Below, one piece after another: positions 10,446-20,019 of a DNA stretch of 47,963 bases. Under the pieces are notes generated by a model. That model saw only the letters and a program-made list of their open reading frames with translations. It did no database searches and had not been told where the DNA came from. Origin of the DNA: Enterobacter sichuanensis (GTDB lineage Bacteria > Pseudomonadota > Gammaproteobacteria > Enterobacterales > Enterobacteriaceae); the NCBI RefSeq assembly GCF_002939185.1, contig NZ_POVL01000041.1, positions 1 through 47,963 on the forward strand, given 5' to 3'. The position numbers and the translations under genes were made by a program. Numbering within the stretch: the stretch's first letter is position 1; every line of letters starts with the position of its first letter.

Positions 10446-11729
10446 ATGGCTGATACTAAGGCAAAACTCACCCTAAATGGTGATGATGCTATTGAACTGG
10501 ATGTGCTAAAAGGCACGCTCGGTCAGGATGTTATTGATATCCGTACGCTGGGTTCCAAAGGGATGTTTACCTTTGACCCTGGATTTACTTCTACCGCATC
10601 TTGCGAATCCAAAATCACCTTCATTGACGGTGACGAAGGTATCCTGCTCCATCGCGGCTTCCCTATCGATCAGTTAGCCACCGAATCCAACTATCTGGAA
10701 GTGTGCTACATCCTGCTGAACGGCGAAAAACCGACACAGGCTCAGTTCGATGAATTTAAAACCACCGTGACCCGTCACACCATGATCCATGAGCAGATCA
10801 CCCGTCTGTTCCATGCGTTCCGTCGTGACTCTCACCCGATGGCGGTGATGTGCGGGATTACCGGTGCGCTGGCGGCGTTTTACCACGACTCTCTGGACGT
10901 GAATAACCCGCGTCACCGTGAAATCGCCGCTTACCGTCTGCTGTCCAAAATGCCTACCATGGCGGCGATGTGTTACAAATACTCCATCGGCCAGCCGTTT
11001 GTGTACCCACGCAATGACCTCTCCTACGCGGGTAACTTCCTGCGCATGATGTTCTCCACGCCGTGCGAAGAGTACGAAGTGAACCCGGTGCTGGAACGCG
11101 CAATGGACCGTATTCTGATCCTGCACGCTGACCACGAACAGAACGCATCGACCTCTACCGTCCGTACCGCAGGCTCTTCAGGCGCTAACCCGTTCGCCTG
11201 TATCGCTGCGGGCATCGCCTCCCTGTGGGGACCGGCGCACGGCGGCGCGAACGAAGCAGCACTGAAGATGCTGGAAGAGATCAGCACCGTTGAGCACATT
11301 CCTGAATTCGTGCGTCGTGCGAAAGATAAGAATGACTCCTTCCGCCTGATGGGCTTCGGTCACCGTGTTTACAAAAACTACGACCCACGCGCAACCGTAA
11401 TGCGCGAGACCTGCCACGAAGTGCTGAAAGAGCTGGGCACGAAAGATGATCTGCTGGAAGTGGCGATGGAGCTGGAACACATCGCGCTGAACGACCCGTA
11501 TTTCATCGAGAAGAAACTCTATCCGAACGTCGATTTCTACTCTGGCATTATTCTGAAAGCGATGGGTATTCCGTCCTCCATGTTCACCGTGATCTTCGCC
11601 ATGGCCCGTACCGTTGGCTGGATTGCGCACTGGAACGAAATGCACAGCGAAGGCATGAAAATCGCCCGTCCTCGTCAGCTGTACACCGGCTACGAGCAGC
11701 GTGATTTTAAGTCTGATCTGAAGCGCTAA
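10446..11729 (+). CDS. gltA: Citrate synthase (type II, NADH-sensitive)
   Basis: 427 residues, as in E. coli. It condenses acetyl-CoA and oxaloacetate to citrate at the entry of the TCA cycle. Catalytic residues are in place: His265 (GPAHGGANE), His306 ([13 protein letters not shown]) and Asp363 (VDFYSG). The N-terminal about 60 residues form the extra domain of the hexameric Gram-negative enzyme that responds to NADH. A strong AAGGAG Shine-Dalgarno sequence lies 8 bases before ATG. It is divergent from sdhC. In E. coli abrB lies between gltA and nei; it is absent here. Confidence 0.99.
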   Translation: MADTKAKLTLNGDDAIELDVLKGTLGQDVIDIRTLGSKGMFTFDPGFTSTASCESKITFIDGDEGILLHRGFPIDQLATESNYLEVCYILLNGEKPTQAQFDEFKTTVTRHTMIHEQITRLFHAFRRDSHPMAVMCGITGALAAFYHDSLDVNNPRHREIAAYRLLSKMPTMAAMCYKYSIGQPFVYPRNDLSYAGNFLRMMFSTPCEEYEVNPVLERAMDRILILHADHEQNASTSTVRTAGSSGANPFACIAAGIASLWGPAHGGANEAALKMLEEISTVEHIPEFVRRAKDKNDSFRLMGFGHRVYKNYDPRATVMRETCHEVLKELGTKDDLLEVAMELEHIALNDPYFIEKKLYPNVDFYSGIILKAMGIPSSMFTVIFAMARTVGWIAHWNEMHSEGMKIARPRQLYTGYEQRDFKSDLKR

Positions 11730-11736
11730 AAGACAA

Positions 11737-11816
11737 GCCCGGTGGCGCTACCGCTTACCGGGCCTACAAATGCGAAACGTAGGCCGGGTAAGGCGTAGCC
11801 GCTACCAGGCTTTTTT
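11737..11816. repeat. BIME (two inverted REPs) after gltA, with T-run
   Basis: REP units at about 11737-11768 and 11779-11810 face each other between the convergent gltA and nei genes. The second unit is followed by six T residues on the plus strand, so it probably also works as the gltA terminator. The T-run touches the nei stop codon. Confidence 0.85.
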
Positions 11817-12606
11817 ATTTTTGACAATGTGGACACCAGTAAAACGGTCTTGAGGAGAGCATTGTCCTCTCTATAATCCCGCCGCACCGCTCGCACTTCT
11901 TCCCCGCCCGATGAAACACCTTAAAGCGGAACAGCGCCCCGTGATGCTTGTTCTCATCCACCACGCCACGCGTGTTATACGACAGACGCGGAATATCCAG
12001 CAGCGCATGAGAGAGCGCCTCCAGCTGGTCATCGCTTAACTCAGACGCTTTGTGCTGGGGCGCCAGCCCGACTTCCCAGAGGATTTCCACCCGCAGGTAG
12101 TTGCCAAGTCCGGCCAGAAACGCCTGATCGAGGAATAACCCGGAAAATTGCCGGTTGCGGAATTTGGGAGACAACAAGCGGGCTTTGACATCGCTCGCCG
12201 TCAGGCGCATATCCAGCACGTCAGGCCCGACCCGCTGTAAGAACGGGTGCGTAAGCAGTTGCTCAGGCGTTAACATTTCGATATCAGATGCGCTGTACAG
12301 CAGTATCGCTTTCTCTGCCGTTTGCAGCCTGACGCGCAGCACGCGGGTGGTTTGCGGCTGTTCATCCGCGTTAACCACGCGCCACACGCCGTAAAGCTGG
12401 TTGTGGCTATATAACGTCAGGTTATGGGAAAAGTGCGTAAGCAACGCTTTTCCGCGCGTTTCAATATGCGTCACCGTTTGCCCCACCAGCGGGGCTTCAA
12501 ACGGTTTCAGTTGAGGGAAAGCAAACCAGACATCCGTCAGCGGTTTACCTTTTATCGCCGCCTCGAGGCTATCCGCCGCGCGACGGATCTCCGGGCCTTC
12601 TGGCAT
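11815..12606 (-). CDS. nei: Endonuclease VIII (oxidised-pyrimidine DNA glycosylase/AP lyase)
   Basis: 263 residues from the start [11 protein letters not shown] chose this over upstream in-frame starts because Pro2 (the catalytic N-terminal amine after Met removal) and Glu3 must lie at the very N terminus. A helix-two-turn-helix region ([15 protein letters not shown]) and a C-terminal zinc finger with two CxxC pairs (CERCGG and CPHC) complete the Fpg/Nei fold. It removes oxidised pyrimidines from DNA. It is the last gene of the ybgI-pxpBCA-nei cluster, 19 bases after pxpA. Confidence 0.97.
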   Translation of the reverse strand: MPEGPEIRRAADSLEAAIKGKPLTDVWFAFPQLKPFEAPLVGQTVTHIETRGKALLTHFSHNLTLYSHNQLYGVWRVVNADEQPQTTRVLRVRLQTAEKAILLYSASDIEMLTPEQLLTHPFLQRVGPDVLDMRLTASDVKARLLSPKFRNRQFSGLFLDQAFLAGLGNYLRVEILWEVGLAPQHKASELSDDQLEALSHALLDIPRLSYNTRGVVDENKHHGALFRFKVFHRAGKKCERCGGIIERTMLSSRPFYWCPHCQK

Positions 12607-12625
12607 TTTTCTGTCCTTATGATGA

Positions 12626-13363
12626 TCAGGCGCTAACGAGAATACCTTGCTCTGCAAAAGCCGCCCGTAAGCGGCGCGCAAACTGCAGCGCATGTTCGCC
12701 ATCGCCGTGTAAACAAACCGTTTCCGCCTGTACGCTGGCCGTTGAGCCATCCGTCGCGTTGACGGTCCCCTCACGCACCATCTGAAGGGTCTGCGCCAGC
12801 GCCTGAGACGCATCGGTGATTAACGCGCCGGGCTGGGACCGGGAGACCAGGCTACCATCAGGCAAATACCCTCTGTCGGCAAAGACTTCCTGACGCGTGG
12901 TTAACCCCAGACGCTGCCCCGCACGAATAAGCTCGCTTCCCGCCAGGCCAACCAGTATCAGCTGCGGGTTGCAGTCCCGTACCGCGCGGGCGATGGCGTC
13001 AGCCAGAACGGGATCTTTTGCAGCCTGATTGTAGAGCATGCCGTGCGGCTTCACGTGACGCAGCACCCCCTTCTCGGCGCGAACAATCGCCTCCAGTGCG
13101 CCTGTCTGATAGAGCGTCTGGGCGTAAACCGTCTCCGGTGGGAGATCCATCGCGGTACGGCCAAAATTCTCCCGATCCGGAAAGCTCGGGTGAGCCCCCA
13201 CCGCCACGCCGTTTTTGATGGCGTTTCGCACGCTCTCAAGCATCGTTTGGGCATCGCCCGCGTGAAAACCGCAGGCAATGTTGACCGACGAAACCAGCGT
13301 CATCAGTTCAGCGTCAGCACTACCGCCCTCGCCCAGATCGGCGTTTAAATCAATCTTTACCAT
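12626..13363 (-). CDS. pxpA: 5-oxoprolinase subunit A (LamB/YcsF family)
   Basis: 245 residues from the start [14 protein letters not shown], which matches the family and follows a GGAGG Shine-Dalgarno sequence; upstream in-frame codons fall inside pxpC and are not conserved. With PxpB and PxpC it hydrolyses 5-oxoproline (pyroglutamate) to glutamate using ATP, removing a damage product of glutamine and glutathione. [10 protein letters not shown] and [10 protein letters not shown] are family signatures. The start overlaps the end of pxpC by 14 bases. Confidence 0.95.
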   Translation of the reverse strand: MVKIDLNADLGEGGSADAELMTLVSSVNIACGFHAGDAQTMLESVRNAIKNGVAVGAHPSFPDRENFGRTAMDLPPETVYAQTLYQTGALEAIVRAEKGVLRHVKPHGMLYNQAAKDPVLADAIARAVRDCNPQLILVGLAGSELIRAGQRLGLTTRQEVFADRGYLPDGSLVSRSQPGALITDASQALAQTLQMVREGTVNATDGSTASVQAETVCLHGDGEHALQFARRLRAAFAEQGILVSA

Positions 13364-14282
13364 CGAGCCTCCACGCCAGTTGTTCCAGATAACGCTGCTG
13401 ATCCTGACGCGCCTTGAGCGCCTCCTCCAGCGAACATTGCACGAAGTGAATCGGCTGCCCCAGGGGGATTTGCGCCAGATGGTAGCGATCGGCTTCAATA
13501 ATGCAGGCAATACGCGGATAACCGCCCGTTGTTTGCGCGTCATTCATCAACACTATCGGTTGACCGTTCCCCGGCACCTGGATGACGCCGGGCAATAAGC
13601 CGTGGGAAAGCAATTCACGCTCTGTCGTACGGGTCAGTGGCTGCCCCTGCAAACGGTACCCCATGCGGTTACTTTGTGGGCTGAGCTTCCACGGCGAGCG
13701 CCAGAAGGACTCTTTAGAGACCTCGTCGAACTCATGGTATTCCGGCCCCGGTAAGGCGCGGATCTGGTTGCCCCAGAGCAGTTGCTTCACCCCCTGAGCC
13801 GTCGAGAAGTGGCGCGCGGAGGGGTGAATCGCCAGACGGTCGCCATCGCGCAGCAACCGTCCTTCGTGACCGCCAATGCCGGCTTTCTGATCGGTACTGG
13901 CTGACCCCAGCACCTCCGGCACGTCAATCCCGCCCGCGACCGCAAGATAGCTGCGCACCCCGTGCAGAGGACGCTTAAGCGTTAAACGCTGTCCGGCTTT
14001 CGCCCGCAGCCGCCAGCCGGTCCAGACCGCTTTGCCATCCAGCGTGGCATCGCACCCTGCCCCGGTTAAGGCAAACCAGGTCTCCTGACCAAACTCAATG
14101 ACACACTGCCCGAGCGTAATTTCGAGCGCAGCCGTATTGCCGGGGTTGCCCACCAGCACATTAGCAATCTCCAGCGCGGGCCTGTCCAGCGCGCCGCAAT
14201 AGCTCACGCCAGACTGGCGCATGCCAAAGCGGCCCGCATCCTGAACGGAAGTGTAAAGCCCGGCGCGAATAAGCGTTAACAT
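13350..14282 (-). CDS. pxpC: 5-oxoprolinase subunit C (biotin-dependent carboxyltransferase-like)
   Basis: 310 residues, full length. The protein begins [20 protein letters not shown], typical of the YbgK/allophanate hydrolase subunit 2 family, and carries the RGELLSHG-type and [17 protein letters not shown] segments near the C terminus. It works with PxpA and PxpB in ATP-driven 5-oxoproline hydrolysis. It overlaps pxpB by 7 bases and pxpA by 14 bases, so the three subunits are translationally linked. Confidence 0.95.
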   Translation of the reverse strand: MLTLIRAGLYTSVQDAGRFGMRQSGVSYCGALDRPALEIANVLVGNPGNTAALEITLGQCVIEFGQETWFALTGAGCDATLDGKAVWTGWRLRAKAGQRLTLKRPLHGVRSYLAVAGGIDVPEVLGSASTDQKAGIGGHEGRLLRDGDRLAIHPSARHFSTAQGVKQLLWGNQIRALPGPEYHEFDEVSKESFWRSPWKLSPQSNRMGYRLQGQPLTRTTERELLSHGLLPGVIQVPGNGQPIVLMNDAQTTGGYPRIACIIEADRYHLAQIPLGQPIHFVQCSLEEALKARQDQQRYLEQLAWRLDGKD

Positions 14283-14932
14283 ACCCCCTCCTTCTGCGGA
14301 ATAAAGCGGAGGGTATCGCCGGCACGCAACAGGACCGGCGATGCCTGTCCGGGTTCAAATAACGGCATGGTCGTATGTCCGATAAGCTGCCAGCCGCCAG
14401 GCGAAGCCAGGGGATAAATACCGGTCTGCTCGCCGCCTATTGCGACGGTGCCAGCCGGTACACTCAGGCGAGGCTCCGCGCGACGCGGCGTATGCAGCCG
14501 CGGGGAGAGCCCGCCAAGGTACGGGAAGCCCGGCTGAAACCCCAGGAACCAGACAACGTAATCAACCGAAGCGTGCAGCTCGACGACCTGCTTTTCCGTT
14601 AACCCGCAGTGTTCCGCGACAAACGGGAGATCGGGTCCCCCTGTGCCACCGTACACCACCGGGATCTCAATCGTTCTGGAGTCAGGCTCCAGCGCTTCAC
14701 TCTCTTCCCACCAGCGCTGTAAACGTTCGATAGCATCCAGCGCCAGCGTGTGCGGGCTACGCAGCACGACGGTAATGTTATTCATACCTGGAATGGCCTC
14801 AACCACCTCTGGCATGTCGGCCAGACGCTGGGTCAGCCGCCAGATTCGCTTTTGCGTCGCCAGCGTAACAGGCGGCTCCAGCTCCAGTACCACTGCGGTT
14901 TCACCCAGAAGATAACAACGCGCTCGCTGCAC
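14276..14932 (-). CDS. pxpB: 5-oxoprolinase subunit B (KipI family), GTG start
   Basis: 218 residues. The start is GTG ([10 protein letters not shown]), matching the length and N terminus of E. coli YbgJ; no nearby ATG fits. Family signatures [10 protein letters not shown] and the TPGGW-like [11 protein letters not shown] are present. It pairs with PxpC; homologues include KipI, an inhibitor of a sporulation kinase in Bacillus, but the operon context favours 5-oxoprolinase. It lies 14 bases after ybgI. Confidence 0.94.
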   Translation of the reverse strand: MQRARCYLLGETAVVLELEPPVTLATQKRIWRLTQRLADMPEVVEAIPGMNNITVVLRSPHTLALDAIERLQRWWEESEALEPDSRTIEIPVVYGGTGGPDLPFVAEHCGLTEKQVVELHASVDYVVWFLGFQPGFPYLGGLSPRLHTPRRAEPRLSVPAGTVAIGGEQTGIYPLASPGGWQLIGHTTMPLFEPGQASPVLLRAGDTLRFIPQKEGVC

Positions 14933-14946
14933 TTAACTACCTCTCA

Positions 14947-15690
14947 TCAGGCCGGATTAGGGATATCAATAAAAGTCACATCCAGATCGGTATTTTCCGT
15001 CAGCCACTCGCTGAGGGCGCGAATGCCGCCACGCTCCGTCGCATGGTGGCCTGCCGCGTAGAAATGGAGCTCCTGCTCCCGGGCGGAGTGAACCGTCTGC
15101 TCAGAAACTTCACCGGTAATAAACGCATCGACACCGAAGCGCGCGGCGCTATCGATAAAACCTTGCCCGCCACCTGTACACCAGGCGACACGCTTCACAA
15201 GATCGGGTCCGGTGTCTCCACACCACAAGGGACGACGCCCGAGACGCGCTTCTATCCATGAGGCCAATTCCAGCCCCGGCACCGGCATCGCCAACTCGCC
15301 CCACGGCACCAGCGGCTCAATTTCCCCCATCACGGTTATGCCTAATAATCGCGCCAGCTGGACGTTATTCCCCAGCTCCGGGTGCGCGTCCAGCGGCAGA
15401 TGGTAACCGTACAGGTTGATGTCATTCGCCAGCAGCGTTTTCAGACGGTTGCGCTTCATACCGCGGATAATTGGCGATTCGTTTTTCCAGAAGTAGCCGT
15501 GATGAACAATCACCGCGTCGGCTTCCTGACGAACTGCCTCGTCCAGCAGCGCCTGGCTTGCCGTCACGCCGGTGATAATTTTCTGCACCGTTTCGCGTCC
15601 TTCCACCTGCAGACCATTCGGACCGTAGTCGCTAAAGGAGACGGTATTCAGTTTTTCGTTAATCAGGCTTTCCAGTTCGCTGTTTTTCAT
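14947..15690 (-). CDS. ybgI: Nif3-like dinuclear metal-binding protein YbgI
   Basis: 247 residues from the second of two adjacent ATG codons (MKNSELESLI), the E. coli start; the alternative start is one codon earlier. Metal-binding histidines appear in VIVHHGYFW and AAGHHATERGG, and CTGGGQGFIDSA is a Nif3 signature. E. coli YbgI is a toroidal hexamer with a di-metal site; its true role is not settled (annotated as a type 2 GTP cyclohydrolase by homology). It lies 10 bases after phr. The dtpD gene that separates phr and ybgI in E. coli is absent. Confidence 0.92.
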   Translation of the reverse strand: MKNSELESLINEKLNTVSFSDYGPNGLQVEGRETVQKIITGVTASQALLDEAVRQEADAVIVHHGYFWKNESPIIRGMKRNRLKTLLANDINLYGYHLPLDAHPELGNNVQLARLLGITVMGEIEPLVPWGELAMPVPGLELASWIEARLGRRPLWCGDTGPDLVKRVAWCTGGGQGFIDSAARFGVDAFITGEVSEQTVHSAREQELHFYAAGHHATERGGIRALSEWLTENTDLDVTFIDIPNPA

Positions 15691-15700
15691 CATCACTCTC

Positions 15701-17113
15701 TCAAGCTTTGCGGGCGGCTTCATAGGCCGCCAGCGTGGCGACGCGCGCCTGTTTATGGTCGACAATCGGGCGCGGATAATCGAGCTTCACGCCCTGTTTA
15801 TCCGCCCATGTCCACGGGTCGTGGATCGCTTTAGCAGGAACATTCCTGAGCGCGGGTAACCAGCGGCGAATAAAGTCGCCGTTAGCATCAAATTTTTGCC
15901 CCTGGGTCGTGGGATTAAAAATGCGGAAATAAGGGGCCGCATCGGTACCGGTAGAGGCCGCCCACTGCCAGCCGCCGTTATTCGCCGCCAGATCGCCATC
16001 GATCAGCCGGGAAATAAAATAGCGCTCCCCGACACGCCAGTCGATAAGCAGATCTTTCACCAGGAAGCTGGCGGTAATCATCCGCAGGCGGTTGTGCATC
16101 CACCCGGTTTCATTCAGCTGGCGCATTGCGGCATCCACAATCGGATAGCCTGTCTCACCTTTCTGCCAGGCCTCTAAAAGCGCCACATCGTGCTGCCATT
16201 TTACGTTATCGGTCCATGAAATGAATGGTCGATGCTTACATAAATCAGGGTGATACGTCCTAAGATGGCGATAAAACTCTCGCCAGATAAGTTCGTTCAG
16301 CCACACCGAGCCTGAGCCACCATCCAGCGCCTGAGGTTGCTCGGCCAGAAGACGATGTAAACACTGGCGAGGAGAAAGGACGCCCAACGCCAGGCTCGCG
16401 GATAAACGGCTGGTTCCTTCAATCGCCGGGAAATCCCTGCGCGCGTCATAGTCTCCTGCGCCCTGTTTGCAAAACTGGCGCAGCTTCGCGATAGCCGCCT
16501 TCTCGTTTGCGGGAAACAGAAGCGCATCGAATGCCTGTTGGGGATAGTTAAACGTTAATTCAGGCAGATCGGTTATGGCATCCCCTCTGGTGGACGGCGC
16601 GGGTACACTCTCCGGCAGCGCCTCTTTAAGGCGTTTCACAAAGGCATTTTTAAAGGGCGTAAACACCTTGTACATTTCATGGCCGCCGGTCATGACGCTG
16701 CCCGGCGCCAGCATCACGCCGTCATCAAATCCCTGACACTGAACACCGCTCAGTAACGTCTCCAGCTGACGATCCCGCTGACGCTCGTTCAGTTCGTACT
16801 GGTAGTTATAAAAAAGATGCGTGACATCGTTCTGCTGGCAGACTTCCTGTATCGTCAGAAGCTGCGCAGCGAAGTCACTGACCTCTTTATAAATCAATGG
16901 AATGCCTTTTTCGGCTAGCGAGCGTTGCAAGTCGTTCAGATGTGCGCTGAGAAAAGCCGCCTGTCGCGGCGCCATATCATGCTGCTGCCACTGGCCAGGC
17001 GTAGCGATAAACAGCGCCAGCACCCTGGCATCCTGAGAGCGGCAGGCTGCCGCGAGAGCGATGTTGTCATGTACGCGCAGATCCGCGCGAAACCAAACCA
17101 GATGGGTGGGCAT
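15701..17113 (-). CDS. phrB: Deoxyribodipyrimidine photolyase (CPD photolyase)
   Basis: 470 residues (E. coli 472). The N-terminal alpha/beta domain (MPTHLVWFRADLRVHDN) binds the antenna folate; the C-terminal helical domain binds FAD with TGWMHNRLRMITASFLVKDL and the WQWAASTGTDAAPYFRIFNP block, which includes the electron-transfer tryptophans. It splits cyclobutane pyrimidine dimers using light. Its product and nei both repair DNA in the same cluster. In E. coli ybgA precedes phr; here that gene is missing and a non-homologous 600-base stretch is found instead. Confidence 0.97.
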   Translation of the reverse strand: MPTHLVWFRADLRVHDNIALAAACRSQDARVLALFIATPGQWQQHDMAPRQAAFLSAHLNDLQRSLAEKGIPLIYKEVSDFAAQLLTIQEVCQQNDVTHLFYNYQYELNERQRDRQLETLLSGVQCQGFDDGVMLAPGSVMTGGHEMYKVFTPFKNAFVKRLKEALPESVPAPSTRGDAITDLPELTFNYPQQAFDALLFPANEKAAIAKLRQFCKQGAGDYDARRDFPAIEGTSRLSASLALGVLSPRQCLHRLLAEQPQALDGGSGSVWLNELIWREFYRHLRTYHPDLCKHRPFISWTDNVKWQHDVALLEAWQKGETGYPIVDAAMRQLNETGWMHNRLRMITASFLVKDLLIDWRVGERYFISRLIDGDLAANNGGWQWAASTGTDAAPYFRIFNPTTQGQKFDANGDFIRRWLPALRNVPAKAIHDPWTWADKQGVKLDYPRPIVDHKQARVATLAAYEAARKA

Positions 17114-17217
17114 AAAACTCCAGGCAAATATCCATTATGTCCGTAAGGGCACGCCACCAAAGGAAAAAGCGGCGAGCTTTTACTGTACTTTGCCATGAAG
17201 TGTAGACGGGATGAAAT

Positions 17218-17242
17218 AAAAAAGGCCGCCCGAGGCGGCCTT
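17218..17242 (-). terminator. Intrinsic terminator after the candidate small peptide gene
   Basis: AAGGCCGCC and GGCGGCCTT form a perfect 9-bp stem with loop CGA; on the minus strand it is followed by six T residues. It lies 4 bases after the stop of the 35-codon frame at 17247-17354 and upstream of phrB, so a separate minus-strand transcript ends here. Confidence 0.85.
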
Positions 17243-17246
17243 AACG

Positions 17247-17354
17247 CTACTTGTCCTGCGCTATCGAGGTGAAAGCAATGAACGAAATCGGTTCATCACG
17301 CTTTACCACAAGTACGCTGGCGACAATGAACGCAATGCATATATAGCGTTTCAC
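17247..17354 (-). CDS. Candidate small membrane peptide (35 aa, GTG start), unknown family
   Basis: I do not recognise this frame. It begins GTG-AAA-CGC, preceded by AGGGA at a 7-base spacing, and runs 35 codons to TAG, directly followed by a strong terminator. The peptide has two basic residues, a hydrophobic stretch of about 14 residues (YICIAFIVASVLVV, 4-17), then KRDE and a second, more amphipathic part ending in QDK. This is the layout of single-span small membrane proteins and type I toxins. The tail after the span recalls Hok proteins only faintly (E...F.A), and the Hok LCE segment is missing. Expression is unproven. Confidence 0.5.
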   Translation of the reverse strand: MKRYICIAFIVASVLVVKRDEPISFIAFTSIAQDK

Positions 17355-17660
17355 TATGCGGTCCCTGCAGCTAACCGCTCCACCGTTCACCACCGGTTAT
17401 AAATCGGTGGACACAAGCTCTGTGTGGAGCCTGACTCACGGTTGTGGAAATACCTCTCCCGTGACCGGTGCCCATTTGCGAGATGGCGGAAAGGGACGCT
17501 GCATAGTAATCTCCGCACGAACGAAGCGTAATCCATTGCAATTGTTTTTAAGAATATATTTAGGATCCAAGCGTTTGAATCTTCAGCTTGCAGAAGTATG
17601 CTTAAAAACCTCTGTGTGAGAGCCTGAAAAATCACCCAACGGACCGCGAATCCCGAGGAA
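17355..17660. other. Structured non-coding stretch upstream of the small peptide frame
   Basis: This 300-base stretch lies between ybfA and the small peptide gene. It has several possible hairpins (CCACCG/CGGTGG at 17390-17410; CACGG/CCGTG near 17437-17464) and an imperfect direct repeat: CTCTGTGTGAGAGCCTGA at 17611-17628 and CTCTGTGTGGAGCCTGA at 17418-17434, one base shorter. No conserved protein is seen in either strand. It could be the long leader of the small peptide mRNA or contain an antisense RNA. Confidence 0.4.
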
Positions 17661-17661
17661 C

Positions 17662-17696
17662 AAAAAACCGCCACATTGCTGTTGGCGGTTTTTTTA
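17662..17696. terminator. Bidirectional terminator downstream of ybfA
   Basis: AAACCGCCA and TGGCGGTTT form a 9-bp stem with a 9-base loop, flanked by A-runs and T-runs on both sides. It ends ybfA on the minus strand and could end a plus-strand transcript from the 17355-17660 stretch. Confidence 0.85.
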
Positions 17697-17717
17697 TTGC
17701 TGTGTGTCGTCTTAGTA

Positions 17718-17924
17718 TCAGTAGAAATCGCAGGTCGCTTTCTCGGCCTGGTCCATCCACACCGGCTTCTCGCTGGTTTTCGCCCAGACGCGGTGTAGAT
17801 AGCTGTAAAAACGTGCACGATCTTTCCAGAACAGCATCACCGGCAGGGCCAGTACACCAGCCACTACGGCGAAAGTGCGACGCATGAACACGATATGAGC
17901 CGGATACTCTTTATAAAGATCCAT
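17718..17924 (-). CDS. ybfA: Small membrane protein YbfA (DUF2517-type)
   Basis: 68 residues from the start [10 protein letters not shown], which has a GGGGAG Shine-Dalgarno sequence and matches E. coli YbfA in length; upstream in-frame codons are not conserved. One hydrophobic helix (about 13-28, [16 protein letters not shown]) is followed by a conserved [15 protein letters not shown] segment and a [11 protein letters not shown] tail. Function is unknown. It diverges from kdpFABC; E. coli has the same arrangement. Confidence 0.9.
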   Translation of the reverse strand: MDLYKEYPAHIVFMRRTFAVVAGVLALPVMLFWKDRARFYSYLHRVWAKTSEKPVWMDQAEKATCDFY

Positions 17925-18131
17925 ATTTTCTCCCCTATAGTTGGCCGGAAACGTCATCCGGAAAATTCAAAATCTGTGACCTGGCTAAAATAATATCGCT
18001 TTGTTTGTAATTTTACTACTCATCCGACCACTTATTTTCGTCTGTTTAGTGAAAATTTACCTTCACGCCGTAATTAAGTTACAAAAAAGTTAACGATTTA
18101 CTTATCAATAGTTAAATTGTGGCTTTTGCCA

Positions 18132-18170
18132 TTTTTATACTTTTTTTACACCCGCCCTTCTCATTTTTGC
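18132..18170 (+). promoter_or_regulatory. kdpF control region with T-rich KdpE-type site
   Basis: A T-rich block (ATTTTTATACTTTTTTTACA followed by a C-rich and another T-rich stretch) lies about 60 to 100 bases before kdpF. It closely resembles the E. coli KdpE footprint as I remember it. The promoter -35/-10 elements are poor, as expected for an activated promoter, and I do not assign them. The rest of 17925-18232 is AT-rich without an ORF. Confidence 0.55.
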
Positions 18171-18232
18171 GAAATCTTTGCGCCGGAAATCCTACCGTTA
18201 GAGCAACAACAAAAGTCACCCGGAGGTGGATT

Positions 18233-18322
18233 GTGAGTGCAGGTCTTATTACCGGCATCGTGCTGGTGTTCCTGTTATTGGGTTATCTGGTTTATGCCCT
18301 GATTAACGCGGAGGCATTCTGA
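18233..18322 (+). CDS. kdpF: K+-transporting ATPase small subunit KdpF, GTG start
   Basis: 29 residues, [20 protein letters not shown] and on to NAEAF, a single hydrophobic helix matching E. coli KdpF in length. The start is GTG with a GGAGG Shine-Dalgarno sequence. KdpF stabilises the KdpABC complex. Its stop overlaps the kdpA start by one base (TGATG). Confidence 0.95.
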   Translation: MSAGLITGIVLVFLLLGYLVYALINAEAF

Positions 18323-20001
18323 TGGCTGCTCAGGCGTTTTTGCTTATTGCCAGCTTCTTGGCGGTATTGTTCATTCTGGCAAGGCCGCTGGGATCGGTAC
18401 TGGCACGGCTGATTAACAAGGTCCCCTTGCCCGGCACGGGAAGCGTTGAAAAAGGGATCTGGCGTGTACTGGGAATCGACGATCGGGAGATGAACTGGCG
18501 TGAATACCTGTTCGCCATTCTGCTGCTGAACGTCTCGGGGCTCATTGCGCTTTTTGCCATGCTGATGCTGCAGGGCAGCCTGCCGCTGAATCCGCAACAC
18601 TTACCGGGTTTGTCCTGGCATCTTGCGCTGAACACGGCGGTCAGCTTTGTCACCAACACCAACTGGCAGTCCTATGCCGGTGAAACCTCGCTCAGCTACT
18701 TCAGCCAGATGGCCGGGTTAACCGTGCAGAACTTCCTCTCTGCTGCCAGCGGTATCGCGGTGATCTTCGCCCTGACGCGTGCGTTTGCGCGTCAAAAAAT
18801 CAGTACCCTGGGAAATGCCTGGGTCGATCTGACACGCATTACCCTGTGGATCCTGCTGCCGATTGCGCTGCTGATCGCGCTGTTCTTTATTCAGCAAGGC
18901 TCCCTGCAAAACCTGCTGCCTTACACGCCATATACCTCCCTTGAAGGCGCAAAACAGCTCCTGCCGATGGGGCCAGTGGCGTCACAGGAGGCCATCAAGA
19001 TGCTGGGGACGAACGGGGGTGGTTTCTTTAACGCCAACTCGTCGCATCCGTTTGAAAACCCCACCGCACTGACCAATTTTGTGCAGATGCTGGCGATCTT
19101 CCTGATCCCCGCCGCGCTCTGCTTCGCCTTTGGCGACGTGGTCAACGATCGCCGTCAGGGGCGCACCCTGCTCTGGACCATGTCGCTTATCTTTGTGGTC
19201 TGCGTAGCGCTGGTGATGTGGGCCGAATGGCAGGGTAATCCGCACTTCCTTTCACTGGGTGCCGATAGCGCGATCAACATGGAAGGGAAAGAGAGCCGCT
19301 TTGGCATTCTCGCCAGCAGTCTGTATGCGGTGGTCACTACGGCAGCCTCTTGCGGGGCGGTTAACGCCATGCATGACTCGTTTACCGCACTGGGTGGCAT
19401 GATCCCGATGTGGCTGATGCAAATTGGCGAAGTGGTGTTTGGCGGCGTGGGCTCCGGTCTTTACGGCATGCTGCTGTTCGTACTGCTGGCGGTGTTTATT
19501 GCCGGTCTGATGATTGGCCGCACCCCGGAATACCTGGGTAAAAAAATCGACGTTCGCGAGATGAAATTAACCGCGCTGGCGATTCTGGTCACCCCGGCGC
19601 TTGTACTGCTCGGCACCGCACTGGCCCTGATGACCGAGGCCGGACGCAGCGGCATTTTTAACCCCGGGATCCACGGCTTTAGCGAAGTGCTCTATGCCGT
19701 CTCTTCTGCCGCCAACAACAACGGCAGCGCCTTTGCAGGCTTAAGCGCCAACTCACCGTTCTGGAACTGTCTGCTGGCGTTCTGCATGTTTGTGGGTCGC
19801 TTCGGGATCATTGTGCCGGTAATGGCGATTGCCGGATCGCTGGTGAATAAAAAAATTCAACCGACCACTACCGGCACATTGCCGACCCACGGCGCGCTGT
19901 TTATCGGCCTGCTGACGGGCACTGTGTTGCTGGTCGGCGCCCTGACCTTTATCCCCGCCCTCGCGTTAGGCCCGGTCGCGGAATACCTCTCTTTACGCTG
20001 A
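18322..20001 (+). CDS. kdpA: K+-transporting ATPase potassium-binding subunit KdpA
   Basis: 559 residues (E. coli 557). A ten-helix membrane protein of the potassium channel-related superfamily, with selectivity-filter-like loops such as [19 protein letters not shown] and [13 protein letters not shown]. It passes K+ to KdpB in the high-affinity ATP-driven uptake system made under K+ limitation. It is followed 18 bases later by kdpB. Confidence 0.98.
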   Translation: MAAQAFLLIASFLAVLFILARPLGSVLARLINKVPLPGTGSVEKGIWRVLGIDDREMNWREYLFAILLLNVSGLIALFAMLMLQGSLPLNPQHLPGLSWHLALNTAVSFVTNTNWQSYAGETSLSYFSQMAGLTVQNFLSAASGIAVIFALTRAFARQKISTLGNAWVDLTRITLWILLPIALLIALFFIQQGSLQNLLPYTPYTSLEGAKQLLPMGPVASQEAIKMLGTNGGGFFNANSSHPFENPTALTNFVQMLAIFLIPAALCFAFGDVVNDRRQGRTLLWTMSLIFVVCVALVMWAEWQGNPHFLSLGADSAINMEGKESRFGILASSLYAVVTTAASCGAVNAMHDSFTALGGMIPMWLMQIGEVVFGGVGSGLYGMLLFVLLAVFIAGLMIGRTPEYLGKKIDVREMKLTALAILVTPALVLLGTALALMTEAGRSGIFNPGIHGFSEVLYAVSSAANNNGSAFAGLSANSPFWNCLLAFCMFVGRFGIIVPVMAIAGSLVNKKIQPTTTGTLPTHGALFIGLLTGTVLLVGALTFIPALALGPVAEYLSLR

Positions 20002-20019
20002 TTTTGCGGAGAAATTGTC

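Noticed and set aside
12607..12813. N-terminal extension of Nei by 69 codons
   Set aside because: The catalytic proline must follow the initiator Met; the extension overlaps pxpA in another frame.
17356..17619. 87-codon plus-strand frame between phrB and ybfA
   Set aside because: No Shine-Dalgarno sequence and no familiar motif; it crosses the hairpins and repeat of the structured stretch. I treat the stretch as non-coding.
17387..17818. 143-codon minus-strand frame overlapping ybfA
   Set aside because: It is out of frame with ybfA, runs through the ybfA terminator and lacks a start site.
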